Shown one piece after another: positions 52,931 to 62,402 of a DNA stretch of 64,000 nt. This stretch comes from Guptibacillus hwajinpoensis (GTDB lineage: Bacteria; Bacillota; Bacilli; Bacillales; Guptibacillaceae). The position numbers and the translations under genes are program-made. How positions within the stretch are numbered: position 1 is the first letter of the stretch; each line of letters opens with the position of its first letter. The notes under the pieces were generated by a model, which worked only from the letters and a program-made list of their open reading frames with translations, did not search any database and was not told where the DNA came from. Where the stretch lies: assembly GCF_005144865.1 (NCBI RefSeq), contig NZ_SWFM01000001.1:930001-994000 (forward strand). The letters are read 5' to 3'.

Positions 52931-54196
52931 TCACGTAATCATGTCAATCGCCTTCTTTAAGTCGATATCTTCTTTTATGTGTTCTTTAGACCATGGAATA
53001 TAATGATCAGGTTGAATACCTAAGCCACTCATTCCCTCCCCTTTATCTACTCTAGATAATTTAGAAGTAGGATACCAAAGTTCAAATTGATCACCCCAAT
53101 TCCTAACAGCTAGGTTGGAATAATCATTTAATCCCATTGTTGGTCTTCCGATCACAGTAACCTTGGAGGAGTTTTTGCAAATCTCAACAAATGAGTCGCC
53201 AGAACTTCCACAATAAACATCCGTTAAAATAATAATGTTCTTTGGACCTTCTTTCGTTTTGATAAGAAGACTTTCTTCCATGCCTGCTAAGTCCAATTCC
53301 ACAAAGCCCTTCCCTTTGTTTTCTTCTAACTTTCTAATAAGAGCGTTTAGTTGATTCAATGTGTTCTCATCTTTTATAGAGGGTTGTAAATTCTTAAGAA
53401 ACTCAACTCGCAACTCCACGTTACGCTCTGTACAATTTGTTAGCATTCTATCAGAATTAAAATCATTTAAATCAATTTCTTCTCCTTCAAACAGATAGGG
53501 AAGTAATTTAAAATATACTAGATCATTTCCACCTTTGTTCAAACGAACATCAATGACTAAGTGATCACAACTTTTAAGCAGATGACTCTTTTCATCTAGT
53601 AATGATGATATAGCGTGATGATCCATAAAGTCTGTTAACTTAAACAATAATGTATCTGGGCTTAATTCATTTAAAGAATACTCAGCTTGATACCGCTCTT
53701 TCTCATAGTTTCTAAGATCGATCGTGAAAGTTTGTCCTACCTGATCTGTTACTAGTGCTGTCTCGTATCGTGTGAGGATTGAACTCCAGTTTTCTCGTTC
53801 TGCCTGTGTTTCCATCAAGCGTCTTTTGTGAGTTTCTACAAGTTGTGGAATACTTATCCCATCTAATGCTGTTATGTACTCACCAGGTTGTACTCTTTTT
53901 TCTTTCGTATTAGATACAACAAATAGAGAATCCTCATATCTCCTCACGTTGAACCCAACATAATTAATAGATTGATCTTGACCACTCTTTCTAAAACTCA
54001 TATGTAAGTCTTTAAAATCCAGCAAATAGTCTTCTACAATTTCTACGAAGGTGTGATCAGTCATATTACCCTGTTCTTGAATTCTACTTATCTTATTCCG
54101 ATAAAAATTAGGAGAATCCCAGCCTTTCTTATCTATACAGCCGGCGTAATCGTGATGCAAGGTTTGAACGATTTCCTCAAAAATAGTTAAATACAT
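52931..54196 (-). CDS. S41 family peptidase
   Basis: A 421-residue C-terminal-processing-peptidase-like protein without signal peptide. The N-terminal 100 residues are helical; a degenerate PDZ-like part follows (VQPGEYITALDGISI). The S41 core has DVRLNKGGND and the nucleophile in DVYCGSSGDSFVE (serine about 340) and an NWGDQF region near the end. Relatives act intracellularly in Firmicutes; the substrate is unknown. It is monocistronic and lies opposite the repeat-rich interval. Confidence 0.85.
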   Translation of the reverse strand: MYLTIFEEIVQTLHHDYAGCIDKKGWDSPNFYRNKISRIQEQGNMTDHTFVEIVEDYLLDFKDLHMSFRKSGQDQSINYVGFNVRRYEDSLFVVSNTKEKRVQPGEYITALDGISIPQLVETHKRRLMETQAERENWSSILTRYETALVTDQVGQTFTIDLRNYEKERYQAEYSLNELSPDTLLFKLTDFMDHHAISSLLDEKSHLLKSCDHLVIDVRLNKGGNDLVYFKLLPYLFEGEEIDLNDFNSDRMLTNCTERNVELRVEFLKNLQPSIKDENTLNQLNALIRKLEENKGKGFVELDLAGMEESLLIKTKEGPKNIIILTDVYCGSSGDSFVEICKNSSKVTVIGRPTMGLNDYSNLAVRNWGDQFELWYPTSKLSRVDKGEGMSGLGIQPDHYIPWSKEHIKEDIDLKKAIDMIT

Positions 54197-54297
54197 CTTA
54201 TCACCTATTTACTGTTTATTTTTTGCAGCCCCTACTCTTTCTACCAATTATTTCAAAATCAGTTCACAAACTCAATACTATTCTTCTTTCACTTCAC

Positions 54298-54333
54298 CAA
54301 AAAAGACGCTTCTGTTAAAAAGCGCCTTTCTCG
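54298..54333 (-). terminator. Terminator after P-loop kinase-like gene
   Basis: On the minus strand AAAGGCGCTT pairs with AAGCGTCTTTTTT, two bases beyond the stop of the gene at 54335. Confidence 0.88.
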
Positions 54334-54334
54334 T

Positions 54335-54889
54335 TCACTTTAATCCAAACTTGTCTTTTATCATTTGCGCCACTTCTTCTGCACTAAGATTCTCATTATT
54401 AATTCTCAAATAATGCTCTTTGTCAACTTCTCCTACCTCAGAGTTTACTCGAAACTCTTTCATTGTTGAAAGCAAATTTTCTTCTGAATGCTCAATATTT
54501 CGTTTGGTTGGCTTATGTTCGAGCCTATTGGGCGTGGTATTACGCTTTAGCCTTTCATCTACACCCGCTTCTAATTCAACGAAATAAAGATCAGCGTCGC
54601 TAAAGATCTCGCAAATCTTTTCGACGAATGCCCAATCTTCCTTTTGATCAAATGCCCAGACAAACGTAAAGATCATGCCGTACTGATCGGTTTTTGAGAA
54701 TGAGGTAAAGACTTCCTCTCTAAAAAGAGTAGACAGCCTCCACAGTTCAGGACTAAAGCCAAAGAAAGGTTCAAGGAAATCAATCGTCATATGATTATGA
54801 AACAGCTTAAGATCTGTTATTTTTGTTAATTCTTGTCCCACAGTCATTTTCCCAACTGCTTGTGGTCCAAATAAAAGTACGAATTTCAT
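54335..54889 (-). CDS. P-loop NTPase, small kinase-like
   Basis: A 184-residue protein with Walker A GPQAVGKMTVGQ at residue 8, of the AAA_33/shikimate-kinase-like group. The Thr of GKT is replaced by Met in GKM, seen in several Bacillus homologues. LFHNHMTIDFLEPFFGF and the lid-type arginines DERLKRNTTPNR follow. It may phosphorylate a small molecule. ATG 54889 follows GGAGG by nine bases; an ATG eight codons earlier precedes that site. Confidence 0.75.
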   Translation of the reverse strand: MKFVLLFGPQAVGKMTVGQELTKITDLKLFHNHMTIDFLEPFFGFSPELWRLSTLFREEVFTSFSKTDQYGMIFTFVWAFDQKEDWAFVEKICEIFSDADLYFVELEAGVDERLKRNTTPNRLEHKPTKRNIEHSEENLLSTMKEFRVNSEVGEVDKEHYLRINNENLSAEEVAQMIKDKFGLK

Positions 54890-54946
54890 GTAAGATTCCT
54901 CCTGATTGTTCATCTTGTAATTTGTTTTTCTGTACTTGGTATGGTT

Positions 54947-56206
54947 CTAATGAACTTCCACAGTATTCGTTGCATGAATTTTATGTCGATGAAGGGCCAG
55001 TTTCGTAAAGAAAATACCTGCGCAGACGAGAAGGAGATAAAGTACACTCATACCAACCCCTCCGATAATGTTTCCTATAATTAATCCAAGTCCACCAAGC
55101 ATTTTACCTAATTGAAAAACGAGACCGTTAAAGGCCATATATGCTCCCCTTCGACTATCGTCAACGACTTCTGCTAGCATCGCTTGCCTTGTTGGAACAT
55201 AGAGAAGTTCTCCGATCGATAGGACGACAACGGCTAGAAAAAGTCCGGGAAGGTGCGTACTAAATGCCATAAATGCATATCCAGCACCAAAAAGGATAAA
55301 TCCAGCATACATCAGCGACTGTTCATCTCTTCCTTTAATCCACTTTGATACGATGGCTGTAAATAATACGATGATTAACGTGTTTGTAATCGTAAGAAGA
55401 CTTAACAACTTAATACCATCAATTTGAAAGGAATAGATGTTTACTAGATCGACCATCATTGGCTGTATGTCTCGCTCAAGACGAACGGAAATATAGTTAT
55501 TACGCTGAAATTCAATTGCTAAGATCGCAACGCCTCCAAGTGTGAATGCTAGAAATGAAAGATCTTTACAAACTAATCCATAACTCTTGAGCAGAGGCTT
55601 TAGGCCGTATTGGCCACTAGATTTTTCAGAAGTCACTACATAGGTATCAATAATAAACGTTACCGTCATCCAAAGCGTCAGAAGGCTGAGTACCATAAGA
55701 ACAATAAGCAGTTCAAATAAATAATCTTCGAAAAACCATCCTCCAATGCTTAATCCAATCATAATGGAGAAGTTAACCGCCCAGTAATTGACGGCGTACA
55801 TAAAGGATCTTGTTTCTTTCGTACTAACGTCGATCAACATCGCCTCTGCTGCTGGGTTTACAAGCCCACCAGAAACGCCAACGAGAAGCATCATCACATA
55901 TGTAAGCCAAGCGGATTCAAGCCACGGAGAGTTAACCAGCAGCATCCCAATAAAAGCGCCTACTTTAATGACTTCACCTGCTACCATTAATTGTTTTCTT
56001 CCAACGAGGTCGGCTAAATGACCACCATATAGCCCTGTTATAAATTGAATGAAAACTTGACTTACAACAAGTACTCCTGCAATCGAAGCGTTCATTCTTG
56101 TTGTGAAATAAATCGCCATAAACGGGAAAATAGCTGAACCCACAATACGACTTAGAAATGAGGTATAAATGCGGATTTTAATATTTGGATGTAGTGTGCG
56201 GAACAT
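54947..56206 (-). CDS. MFS transporter
   Basis: A 419-residue transporter with 12 helices of the drug-efflux-like MFS group: helix-1 FLSRIVGSAIFPFMAIYFTT, loop motif GGHLADLVGRKQLM (near residue 62), and a mid-protein cytosolic segment SEKSSGQYGLKPLLKSYG. The start codons ATG-ATG-ATG follow GGAGG; the third (56206) has the best spacing. The divergent SgrR-type regulator suggests solute-dependent control. Substrate unknown. Confidence 0.88.
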   Translation of the reverse strand: MFRTLHPNIKIRIYTSFLSRIVGSAIFPFMAIYFTTRMNASIAGVLVVSQVFIQFITGLYGGHLADLVGRKQLMVAGEVIKVGAFIGMLLVNSPWLESAWLTYVMMLLVGVSGGLVNPAAEAMLIDVSTKETRSFMYAVNYWAVNFSIMIGLSIGGWFFEDYLFELLIVLMVLSLLTLWMTVTFIIDTYVVTSEKSSGQYGLKPLLKSYGLVCKDLSFLAFTLGGVAILAIEFQRNNYISVRLERDIQPMMVDLVNIYSFQIDGIKLLSLLTITNTLIIVLFTAIVSKWIKGRDEQSLMYAGFILFGAGYAFMAFSTHLPGLFLAVVVLSIGELLYVPTRQAMLAEVVDDSRRGAYMAFNGLVFQLGKMLGGLGLIIGNIIGGVGMSVLYLLLVCAGIFFTKLALHRHKIHATNTVEVH

Positions 56207-56336
56207 CATCATCCCTCCTTCCCCTTTATTATCATCTTTGCAAAAGGGGTAAAAAAGGGTACAATCTAAGAAATCTTGTCCCCTTTTAGGAGGTGCTTCT
56301 ATCCAAACAGAACGTTATTTTACGCTAAGAGCTTAT

Positions 56337-58034
56337 ATGTATAAACGAGAAAAAGCCTGTACGATCTCCTTTAAATTAACTGAGGTAGCAGATCTCTGGT
56401 ATACATCCGTTAAAAATGCGAAACGAATTTTGAACAGCCTCGTAGAGAAGAATTGGCTAACCTACATACCTGGCAAAGGAAGAGGGAATCTTTCCATGAT
56501 TACCTTCCCTACTTCTTTCCAGACTGAAGTTGAATCCTATGTGAAAGAGTGCCTTCATAATGAGCAATTGGATTTAGCCGCACATATTTTAAGACTGCCA
56601 ATCCCGCAGTCCTGGATTGCTAAGTCATCTCAAGATATTCGCAGGCTTTTCGGTTACCAGGAAGACGCGTCTTCTAGCGACGTACTACGTTCTTTTATTT
56701 CAAGACCTGTGACAACACTCGATCCGCTTAAGGTAGCCATTGCATTCGAAGCGCACCTCATCGAACAGCTAGGGGATTCACTAGTGAAATTTGATCCTAC
56801 AACAGACACCGTTACCCCACACCTTGCTCATCACTATGAGACGATGGAAAAAGGGCATAAGTGGATCTTTTACTTAAGAAAAGGCGTTCAATTTCATCAC
56901 GGTAAAGAACTAACAAGCAAAGATGTAGAAGCAACCCTTAATCGTGTAAAAGAAGGACCTGCATCCTTCTCATGGTTAACAAAGGGGATCGAACAGATTG
57001 AGTGTGTTAATCGTTATAAAATCACTTTAACGCTAGACCATCCCAACCCCTTTTTCTTAAGATACATGGCATCGCCAAACCTTTGCATTCTGCCAGCAGA
57101 CATTCCATTTCATGAAGACGATTGGATTGGGACAGGTCCTTTTTACCTCAAAGAGAGAAAGGAAAATAAATTAGTCCTTGCAGCGTATGATCGCTACTTT
57201 AGAGACCGACCGCTTTTGGATGAAATTCATTTCTATGTTGTATCACAAGAAATAGCAGATCTCGTCAATTATACAGTTGAATCGGATGATGACGGACTTA
57301 CAAAGCCGCTACAGAAGCAAGAAATTGAATCAGGGTTTCGGTATTTAATCTTTAATGATAAGAAGAAGAACGTTGTGTGTAATCCTGCCTTTCGGAAGGC
57401 TATTTATCACCTTCTTGATATGGAGGTGATGGCAAGAGAACTAAATTGGGAGAAATGGATTGAAGCGAGTAGCTTTCACTATTCAAGATCTTCTCACCAA
57501 CCTAAAAATGCACAAAAAATTAAACCTTTACTCCATGAATCATCTTACGAAGAAGAAACGTTACAACTCTATCACCTTGATTTCACTAAAGCAAAACAAG
57601 AAGCAGACTGGTTTGTCGAAAGAGCTAAGACGTATGGAATACGAATTAAGTCCACGTCCTTTACGTTAGACGAGTTCGTTGAACGTAAAATGGATAGTGA
57701 GGCAGACCTGATTTTCATGGGAGAAGTCTCTTCCCTCGACCCTCACCTTTCCTTTTTGGGTGCTTTCTATAACGAGAAGCTGCTGTTCCGTCGCATGTTT
57801 CCTGATCACGCAATCCAGTGGATTGATCATCAACTAGAGCTAGTGAAGGCAAGCCCGATCTCAGAAGATAGAGAAACTCTAATGAAAGGGATTGAAGAAA
57901 AAATCCGAGGTGAGAATCTATTAATCTTCCAGCATCATCCGCTTAAGACAAGAACGTTTCATCCACTCATTAAAGACGTTCAATTTCAGTCATTTGGACA
58001 TATTGATTTAAAAAAATTATGGATTCCACATTAG
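56337..58034 (+). CDS. SgrR family transcriptional regulator (HTH plus SBP_bac_5 domain)
   Basis: A 565-residue regulator fusing an N-terminal winged HTH (VADLWYTSVKNAKRILNSLVEKNWLTYIPGKGRG region) to a periplasmic-binding-protein-like domain from about residue 105. That domain contains the SBP_bac_5 signature KWIFYLRKGVQFHHGKELTSKDVEATLNR. It probably senses a solute and controls the divergent MFS gene. Conserved-looking codons Q-T-E-R-Y-F-T-L-R-A-Y continue upstream of ATG 56337 to an ATC at 56301, which has TAGGAGGTG five bases before it. The true start may be that non-standard ATC; 56337 has no RBS. Confidence 0.85.
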   Translation: MYKREKACTISFKLTEVADLWYTSVKNAKRILNSLVEKNWLTYIPGKGRGNLSMITFPTSFQTEVESYVKECLHNEQLDLAAHILRLPIPQSWIAKSSQDIRRLFGYQEDASSSDVLRSFISRPVTTLDPLKVAIAFEAHLIEQLGDSLVKFDPTTDTVTPHLAHHYETMEKGHKWIFYLRKGVQFHHGKELTSKDVEATLNRVKEGPASFSWLTKGIEQIECVNRYKITLTLDHPNPFFLRYMASPNLCILPADIPFHEDDWIGTGPFYLKERKENKLVLAAYDRYFRDRPLLDEIHFYVVSQEIADLVNYTVESDDDGLTKPLQKQEIESGFRYLIFNDKKKNVVCNPAFRKAIYHLLDMEVMARELNWEKWIEASSFHYSRSSHQPKNAQKIKPLLHESSYEEETLQLYHLDFTKAKQEADWFVERAKTYGIRIKSTSFTLDEFVERKMDSEADLIFMGEVSSLDPHLSFLGAFYNEKLLFRRMFPDHAIQWIDHQLELVKASPISEDRETLMKGIEEKIRGENLLIFQHHPLKTRTFHPLIKDVQFQSFGHIDLKKLWIPH

Positions 58035-58072
58035 AAAAAGCGCGGAGAGAGCAACATCCCTTCGCGCTTTAT
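58035..58072. terminator. Terminator between SgrR and methyltransferase genes
   Basis: AAAGCGCG pairs with CGCGCTTT around 18 bases; convergent genes on both sides. The long loop makes it moderate. Confidence 0.6.
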
Positions 58073-58076
58073 TTCT

Positions 58077-58862
58077 TTATACCTTTGGACTCATCTTAAT
58101 CGCCCTCGTTGCAATAAAGGTTTTGATATATTGATCAAGAATTCTTGACCCACCAAAATCATCTTCGTAGAAGCCTGAGATCAAGAAACCGGCATTCATT
58201 TGTCCTTGAATAAGCTCCTCCAACGTATGAGCATATTCAATCGTTTGATTAGCTTTCAGATGTTCATCTATTTCTTCTTCCGTTAAGTAATCTAATGTTG
58301 AAGAAGGCACAGCATGTTTCACATTAAGAACACCTTTTTGTTCCTCACTATCATCGAAAATAAAAAGAAGCGGATTCGTAGAACCAGATATGAGTACACC
58401 ATTGTTCTTCAAAACTCTTGACGCTTCTTTCCAAACTGCTGCAACATCTTGTACGAATACATTGGATACCGGATTAACAACAAGATCAAAAGATTCGTCA
58501 CCAAAATCGCTAAGGTCTGTCATATCTCCTTGCACAGTTTTGAGCTGTAACCCATCACGTTTTGAAACAAATTCATCTTGCTCTAATTGTTTCTTTGAAA
58601 TGTCCATTACTGTAACATCAGCGCCTGCCGCTGCGAGAACTGGTCCCTGCTGGCCACCTCCAGATGCTAAGCAAAGCACCTTAACGCCTTCCAATGATGC
58701 TGGAAACCATTCTCTTGGCACAGGCTTTTCAGTTGTAACTGAAATTGACCAGTTGCCCTTTTTGCTTTCCTCTATTGTTTCTTTACTAACAGCTTGCGTG
58801 TATCTCGCCCCTTCGTCTACCTTCTGATCCCATGCATGACTGTTTTGTTGAGTTGAGTCCAT
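58077..58862 (-). CDS. Class I SAM-dependent methyltransferase
   Basis: A 261-residue methyltransferase: VKVLCLASGGGQQGPVLAAAG is motif I (near residue 60), VTVMDIS the acidic loop, and FDLVVNPVSNVFVQDV and VLKNNGVLISGSTNP the later strands. The N-terminus has HAWDQKVDEGARYTQAVS, common in Bacillus members. GGGGG precedes the ATG by about eight bases. Substrate unknown. Convergent with the SgrR gene. Confidence 0.87.
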   Translation of the reverse strand: MDSTQQNSHAWDQKVDEGARYTQAVSKETIEESKKGNWSISVTTEKPVPREWFPASLEGVKVLCLASGGGQQGPVLAAAGADVTVMDISKKQLEQDEFVSKRDGLQLKTVQGDMTDLSDFGDESFDLVVNPVSNVFVQDVAAVWKEASRVLKNNGVLISGSTNPLLFIFDDSEEQKGVLNVKHAVPSSTLDYLTEEEIDEHLKANQTIEYAHTLEELIQGQMNAGFLISGFYEDDFGGSRILDQYIKTFIATRAIKMSPKV

Positions 58863-58975
58863 GAAGAAATCCCCCTATTCGTCATTGGTCTATCAGGAAA
58901 AACTTTCCTAATAAAGAATATCATAAATGGGGTTTGATCTGGAGGACATCACTATTTTCAACATATTCAAATAGA

Positions 58976-59006
58976 AAAAGCAGCTGTCAATGAACAGCTG
59001 CTTTAC
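58976..59006 (-). terminator. Terminator after DHA2 pump gene
   Basis: AAAGCAGCTGT pairs with ACAGCTGCTTT around five bases; followed by a T-rich stretch on the minus strand. Confidence 0.88.
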
Positions 59007-59013
59007 CCTTGAT

Positions 59014-60522
59014 TTAATTGGTAACTAACTCACCCGGTTTTACGTCTTGATCATTAGTTTTCTCCTCGAAACCTGCCCGTTTAATAAAGAATGATAGGAA
59101 AAGGGCAAGACCCGCAATAAACGTTGCGATAAAGAATGCATAGTTAATTCCTTCAAGCATGGCTTGCATGGCAACCTGCTGTTGCAAGGTGGCAAGCGCT
59201 GCCGGATCCGCTTGTGTACCTGCACTCGATGCCATTAAATCCGTTGCTACAGATTCCGTACGATTTGACATAATCGTTACAAGTAAAGCAGTTCCAATCG
59301 CACCAGCTACTTGATTAAGCGTGTTGTTCATTGCTGTACCGTGCGGATAGAAACGAGCAGGTAATTGATTCAATCCGTTCGTTGATACCGGCATCATAAC
59401 CATTGAGATTCCGAACATCCTTACAGCATGAAGCGCCATAATCGAATTGTACGTCGTATCCATCGACAACGTACTGAAAAGATAGGTTGTTACGACTGTA
59501 ATGGATAGACCCGTAATCGCAAGAACTCGCCCACCAAACTTATCAAACAGACGACCCGTAATTGGTGACATGAATGCCATCACAAGTGCACCTGGTAGCA
59601 TCATTAATCCTGCATCAAACGGCGAGATTCCTCTAATCGTTTGTACGTAGATTGGAAGAAGCAACATGGCCGAGAACATTGCCATGTTCAGCACCATCGA
59701 AATAGAGGAAGATAAAGCGAACATTGGGTATTTAAACACTTTGAAATTAAGCATTGGTCGATCTAATTTAGATTGACGAACGATAAACGTTACGAGTGAT
59801 AGAACACCAATTCCAATCGTTAAATAAACGTGCGGACTATCCCAGCCTTTATTTCCTGCGGAACTAAATCCGTATAGAATCCCGCCAAAACCAGCGCTTG
59901 ATAAAATCAACGAAGTAACATCAAGTCGGATATTCACTTTTCCCTTTTTGTCTTTTAATAGGAAGAAACCAAGCAAGAATACGGTAATCGCAATCGGCGT
60001 TACGAAATGGAACAACATTCGCCAGTCGTAGTGTTCAATGATCCACCCTGATAACGTAGGTCCAATTGCTGGTGCAGCCATAAGAATTAAACCAAACACA
60101 CCCATTGCCGCTCCCCTTTTCTCGATCGGGAAGCTAACCAGCATGACGTTCATTAAGAGTGGCATTAGTATCGCAGACCCTGAAGCCTGTAGCATACGTC
60201 CTCCTAAAAGAACAGGAAACACATCTGCCACTCCAGCTACAACAGTCCCTAATGTAAATAAGCCCATAGCCGTTAGAAATAAACGTCTAACTGTATACTT
60301 TTCAATTAGAAAAGCTGTCGTTGGAATCAGAATACCATTCACTAGCATAAATCCTGTTGTTAACCACTGGACCGTAGCTGTCTCAATTTTCAAATCAGCC
60401 ATAATTGAAGGTAACGCAATGTTTAGTAATGTATTATTTAGAAATGCAATGAAAGCACCAATAATTAAGACAGCTAGAATACCGTACTTTGGACGAGGCG
60501 TTTCAGTCATTGTTTTACTCAT
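59014..60522 (-). CDS. DHA2 family drug:H+ antiporter (EmrB/QacA, LmrB-like)
   Basis: A 502-residue, 14-helix MFS exporter. Motifs: FLNNTLLNIALPSIM in helix 1, the loop EKYTVRRLFL, GRMLQASGSAILMPL in helix 4 and MAAPAIGPTLSGWII (antiporter motif C, GPTLSGW) in helix 5. Best match in memory is B. subtilis LmrB/YhcA-type pumps. GGGGGAT lies about six bases before the ATG. The divergent TetR gene (60722) is its likely repressor. Confidence 0.92.
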   Translation of the reverse strand: MSKTMTETPRPKYGILAVLIIGAFIAFLNNTLLNIALPSIMADLKIETATVQWLTTGFMLVNGILIPTTAFLIEKYTVRRLFLTAMGLFTLGTVVAGVADVFPVLLGGRMLQASGSAILMPLLMNVMLVSFPIEKRGAAMGVFGLILMAAPAIGPTLSGWIIEHYDWRMLFHFVTPIAITVFLLGFFLLKDKKGKVNIRLDVTSLILSSAGFGGILYGFSSAGNKGWDSPHVYLTIGIGVLSLVTFIVRQSKLDRPMLNFKVFKYPMFALSSSISMVLNMAMFSAMLLLPIYVQTIRGISPFDAGLMMLPGALVMAFMSPITGRLFDKFGGRVLAITGLSITVVTTYLFSTLSMDTTYNSIMALHAVRMFGISMVMMPVSTNGLNQLPARFYPHGTAMNNTLNQVAGAIGTALLVTIMSNRTESVATDLMASSAGTQADPAALATLQQQVAMQAMLEGINYAFFIATFIAGLALFLSFFIKRAGFEEKTNDQDVKPGELVTN

Positions 60523-60721
60523 CGTTAATCCCCCATATACCTTTAGTTCAATAATTTATACTATTGTTCCAACTCTTCACATCATATACCACGAGTACAT
60601 TAATTGCAATCAATAAATATCCCCCGTTTAAAGGCATTTGTATTAGAAGAAAAAGTAATGTATGATCAATTTTATACAGATAGTACAATTTGAAATTTAT
60701 TATAAAACCAAAGGTGATACG
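60523..60721. promoter_or_regulatory. Divergent promoter region of drug pump and TetR regulator
   Basis: About 200 AT-rich bases. GTACATTAATTGCAATCAATAAATA and AATGTATGATCAATTTTATACAG (given only in part: ACATTAATTG, GTATGATCAATTTTATAC) hold candidate operators: GTATGATCAATTTTATAC at 60659-60676 is an imperfect dyad. TetR autoregulation through this region is inferred. Confidence 0.45.
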
Positions 60722-61633
60722 ATGAACGATCGAAAACAACATGTTATACAAATGGCTCATCAGCTTTTTATAGAACGAGGATTTCAAGCAACTTCGATCC
60801 AGGATATTCTAGAATATAGCGGTATATCGAAAGGCACATTCTACAATTACTTTTCATCCAAAAATGAGCTGTTAATCGCTCTTTTCAAGGCTCTTTATGA
60901 AACAATGGAAACAAGTAGAAATGAACTCCTCATCGGACAAGATCCGTCTGACCTAGAAATCTTCGTCAAACAAATTGAATTCCAGATGAACACGAATAAA
61001 AAGAATAAATTGATCACCTTATTTGAAGAAGTTTTCGTTTCAACTGATGAAGAATTAAAAGATTTTCTGAAAGTTGGCCAGATGAGGATGCTACGATGGG
61101 TATTCAATCGGTTTATTGAACTATTTGGTGAGGAGAAACGTCCCTATCTACTCGATAGTTCGATTATGTTCCTAGGGATGCTACATCACAATGTGAAGTA
61201 TTATTCGATTGCGAATGGAGCAAGTGCAGATATCTATCCTGTTGTACGTTATACTGTGAACCGTATTGTAAACGTCGTTGATGGCGCTGCAGAGTCAGGC
61301 GATCAATTAAATATGCCTGAGCAAATGAATAGCTGGTTACCCGATGCGATGAGATCGGAACAGGATTTTCAAGATACGCTTTACCAAACGATATCTGAGT
61401 TAAAAGAAAACCTTGTATCTAAAGAAAATCATCCGAAATCAGTCCAACTATTGGATTTTGTACAGGACGAATTACTTCACTCCAAAAAACCTCGGAAATT
61501 TCTGATTGAAAGTGTACTACTCTCTATTAAAGAGGAGGAAAAACTTGATCAGAAACTGGTTAATACACTGAATAGTTCAGTGGAAAGTTATTTTGAGCGA
61601 GTTGCAGAAGCTTGCGAGGATAATAAGGACTAA
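60722..61633 (+). CDS. TetR/AcrR family transcriptional regulator
   Basis: A 303-residue regulator, longer than usual for TetR (about 200). HTH at residues 6-50: VIQMAHQLFIERGFQATSIQDI, then YSGISKGTFYNYFSSKNELL. The C-terminal part has a ligand/dimer domain resembling the YcnC/LmrA-type long TetR regulators. ATG 60722 has AAAGGTG five bases upstream; the 20 preceding in-frame codons are not conserved-looking. It is divergent from the DHA2 pump, its probable target, and ends with a strong terminator. Confidence 0.92.
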   Translation: MNDRKQHVIQMAHQLFIERGFQATSIQDILEYSGISKGTFYNYFSSKNELLIALFKALYETMETSRNELLIGQDPSDLEIFVKQIEFQMNTNKKNKLITLFEEVFVSTDEELKDFLKVGQMRMLRWVFNRFIELFGEEKRPYLLDSSIMFLGMLHHNVKYYSIANGASADIYPVVRYTVNRIVNVVDGAAESGDQLNMPEQMNSWLPDAMRSEQDFQDTLYQTISELKENLVSKENHPKSVQLLDFVQDELLHSKKPRKFLIESVLLSIKEEEKLDQKLVNTLNSSVESYFERVAEACEDNKD

Positions 61634-61671
61634 TAACAAAACCCCTGCTACTAGTAGCAGGGGTTTTGTTA
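61634..61671 (+). terminator. Terminator after TetR gene
   Basis: AACAAAACCCCTGCTA pairs perfectly with TAGCAGGGGTTTTGTT around CTAG. Confidence 0.95.
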
Positions 61672-61747
61672 TGCTGGAGGTGTCATTGCTCATTTTAATC
61701 CAATTTAGGTACTGAAACGTTCTTAGGAAAAGCTACACATTTTCAGT

Positions 61748-61888
61748 TCACAATGATCTGTACTCACTCTCAATTCCCTCGGTTTCGATATGGTCCATCA
61801 TTAGATGACATTCCGGACATTGCTTTAAAGGTTCAACTTCAAATGAGAATTCAGAGATATTGCAATCAGGACAGAAGTATTCATACAT
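61748..61888 (-). CDS. 46-residue zinc-ribbon miniprotein
   Basis: On the minus strand: M-Y-E-Y-F-C-P-D-C-N near the start and Q-C-P-E-C-H near residue 24, giving two CP-x-C knuckles that form a small zinc ribbon, then an acidic tail ending E-S-E-Y-R-S-L. GGAGG lies nine bases before ATG 61888. Two knuckles with ideal spacing plus a strong RBS make this a real gene although it is very short. Function unknown; rubredoxin-like/zinc-binding miniproteins of this kind are common in Bacillus. Confidence 0.75.
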   Translation of the reverse strand: MYEYFCPDCNISEFSFEVEPLKQCPECHLMMDHIETEGIESEYRSL

Positions 61889-62057
61889 ACTCTGTAACCT
61901 CCTCTTTTATCTAAACGATTCAATTGTACAATTGTGAACTTAATCCCATATGAATAATTCTACGTTTACGTCGTTTTCACCTTTAATAACATATGAGAGG
62001 AGTCAGATATGTACCTGTCCCCTCTCATTCGTTTTTAATCTCGCACATCTAATTTCT
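61889..62057. other. Intergenic region with a hairpin
   Basis: ATGAGAGG at 61993 pairs with CCTCTCAT at 62021-62028; the inner CCTGTCC/GGAGTCAG arms resemble the CCTGTC motif of the REP-like repeats. It may terminate the gene at 62058 (minus) although no T run follows. Confidence 0.4.
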
Positions 62058-62402
62058 CTAATCACAGTAATTTAGCCGTTGTTTCTCAATCACGTTGCCT
62101 GTCTGCTTCTCCACAACAACCTCATAGCCTGTGCAAGCACCTGGATCGCTTTCATCCATAATATCGACCACAAACGTTTCCTTAGTTTCAGTAGTACTTT
62201 TCATCGAGTACGGTGTTAAATGAAGATCAACTGGATCTTTCCAGCCTCCCGCAAGATACCGCTGTGATATCTGAATTGCGGTATCTTGATCAACAGGTAG
62301 CTCTGACTTCTTAACATCCAACGTTCTGGCATCGATGTACAAATAGAAACTGGCGATAGCCGCCACAATAATAGCAATTGAGTAGAATGACCATTTGTTC
62401 AT
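62058..62402 (-). CDS. Hypothetical membrane-anchored protein
   Basis: A 114-residue protein with one N-terminal helix (about 6-24, FYSIAIIVAAIASFYLYI) and an extracytoplasmic domain with ARTLDVKKSEL, TAIQISQRYLAGGWKDP, and a Cys pair (GACTGYEV and LNYCD) likely to form a disulfide. The domain has PepSY-like features (VVVEKQTGNVIEKQ). ATG 62402 has GGAGGG eight bases upstream. Function unknown. Confidence 0.72.
   Translation of the reverse strand: MNKWSFYSIAIIVAAIASFYLYIDARTLDVKKSELPVDQDTAIQISQRYLAGGWKDPVDLHLTPYSMKSTTETKETFVVDIMDESDPGACTGYEVVVEKQTGNVIEKQRLNYCD

Noticed and set aside
60038..60616. 192-codon frame antisense to the DHA2 pump gene
   Set aside because: Same reason: complement of a hydrophobic protein, low-complexity I/P/T/N composition, no RBS.
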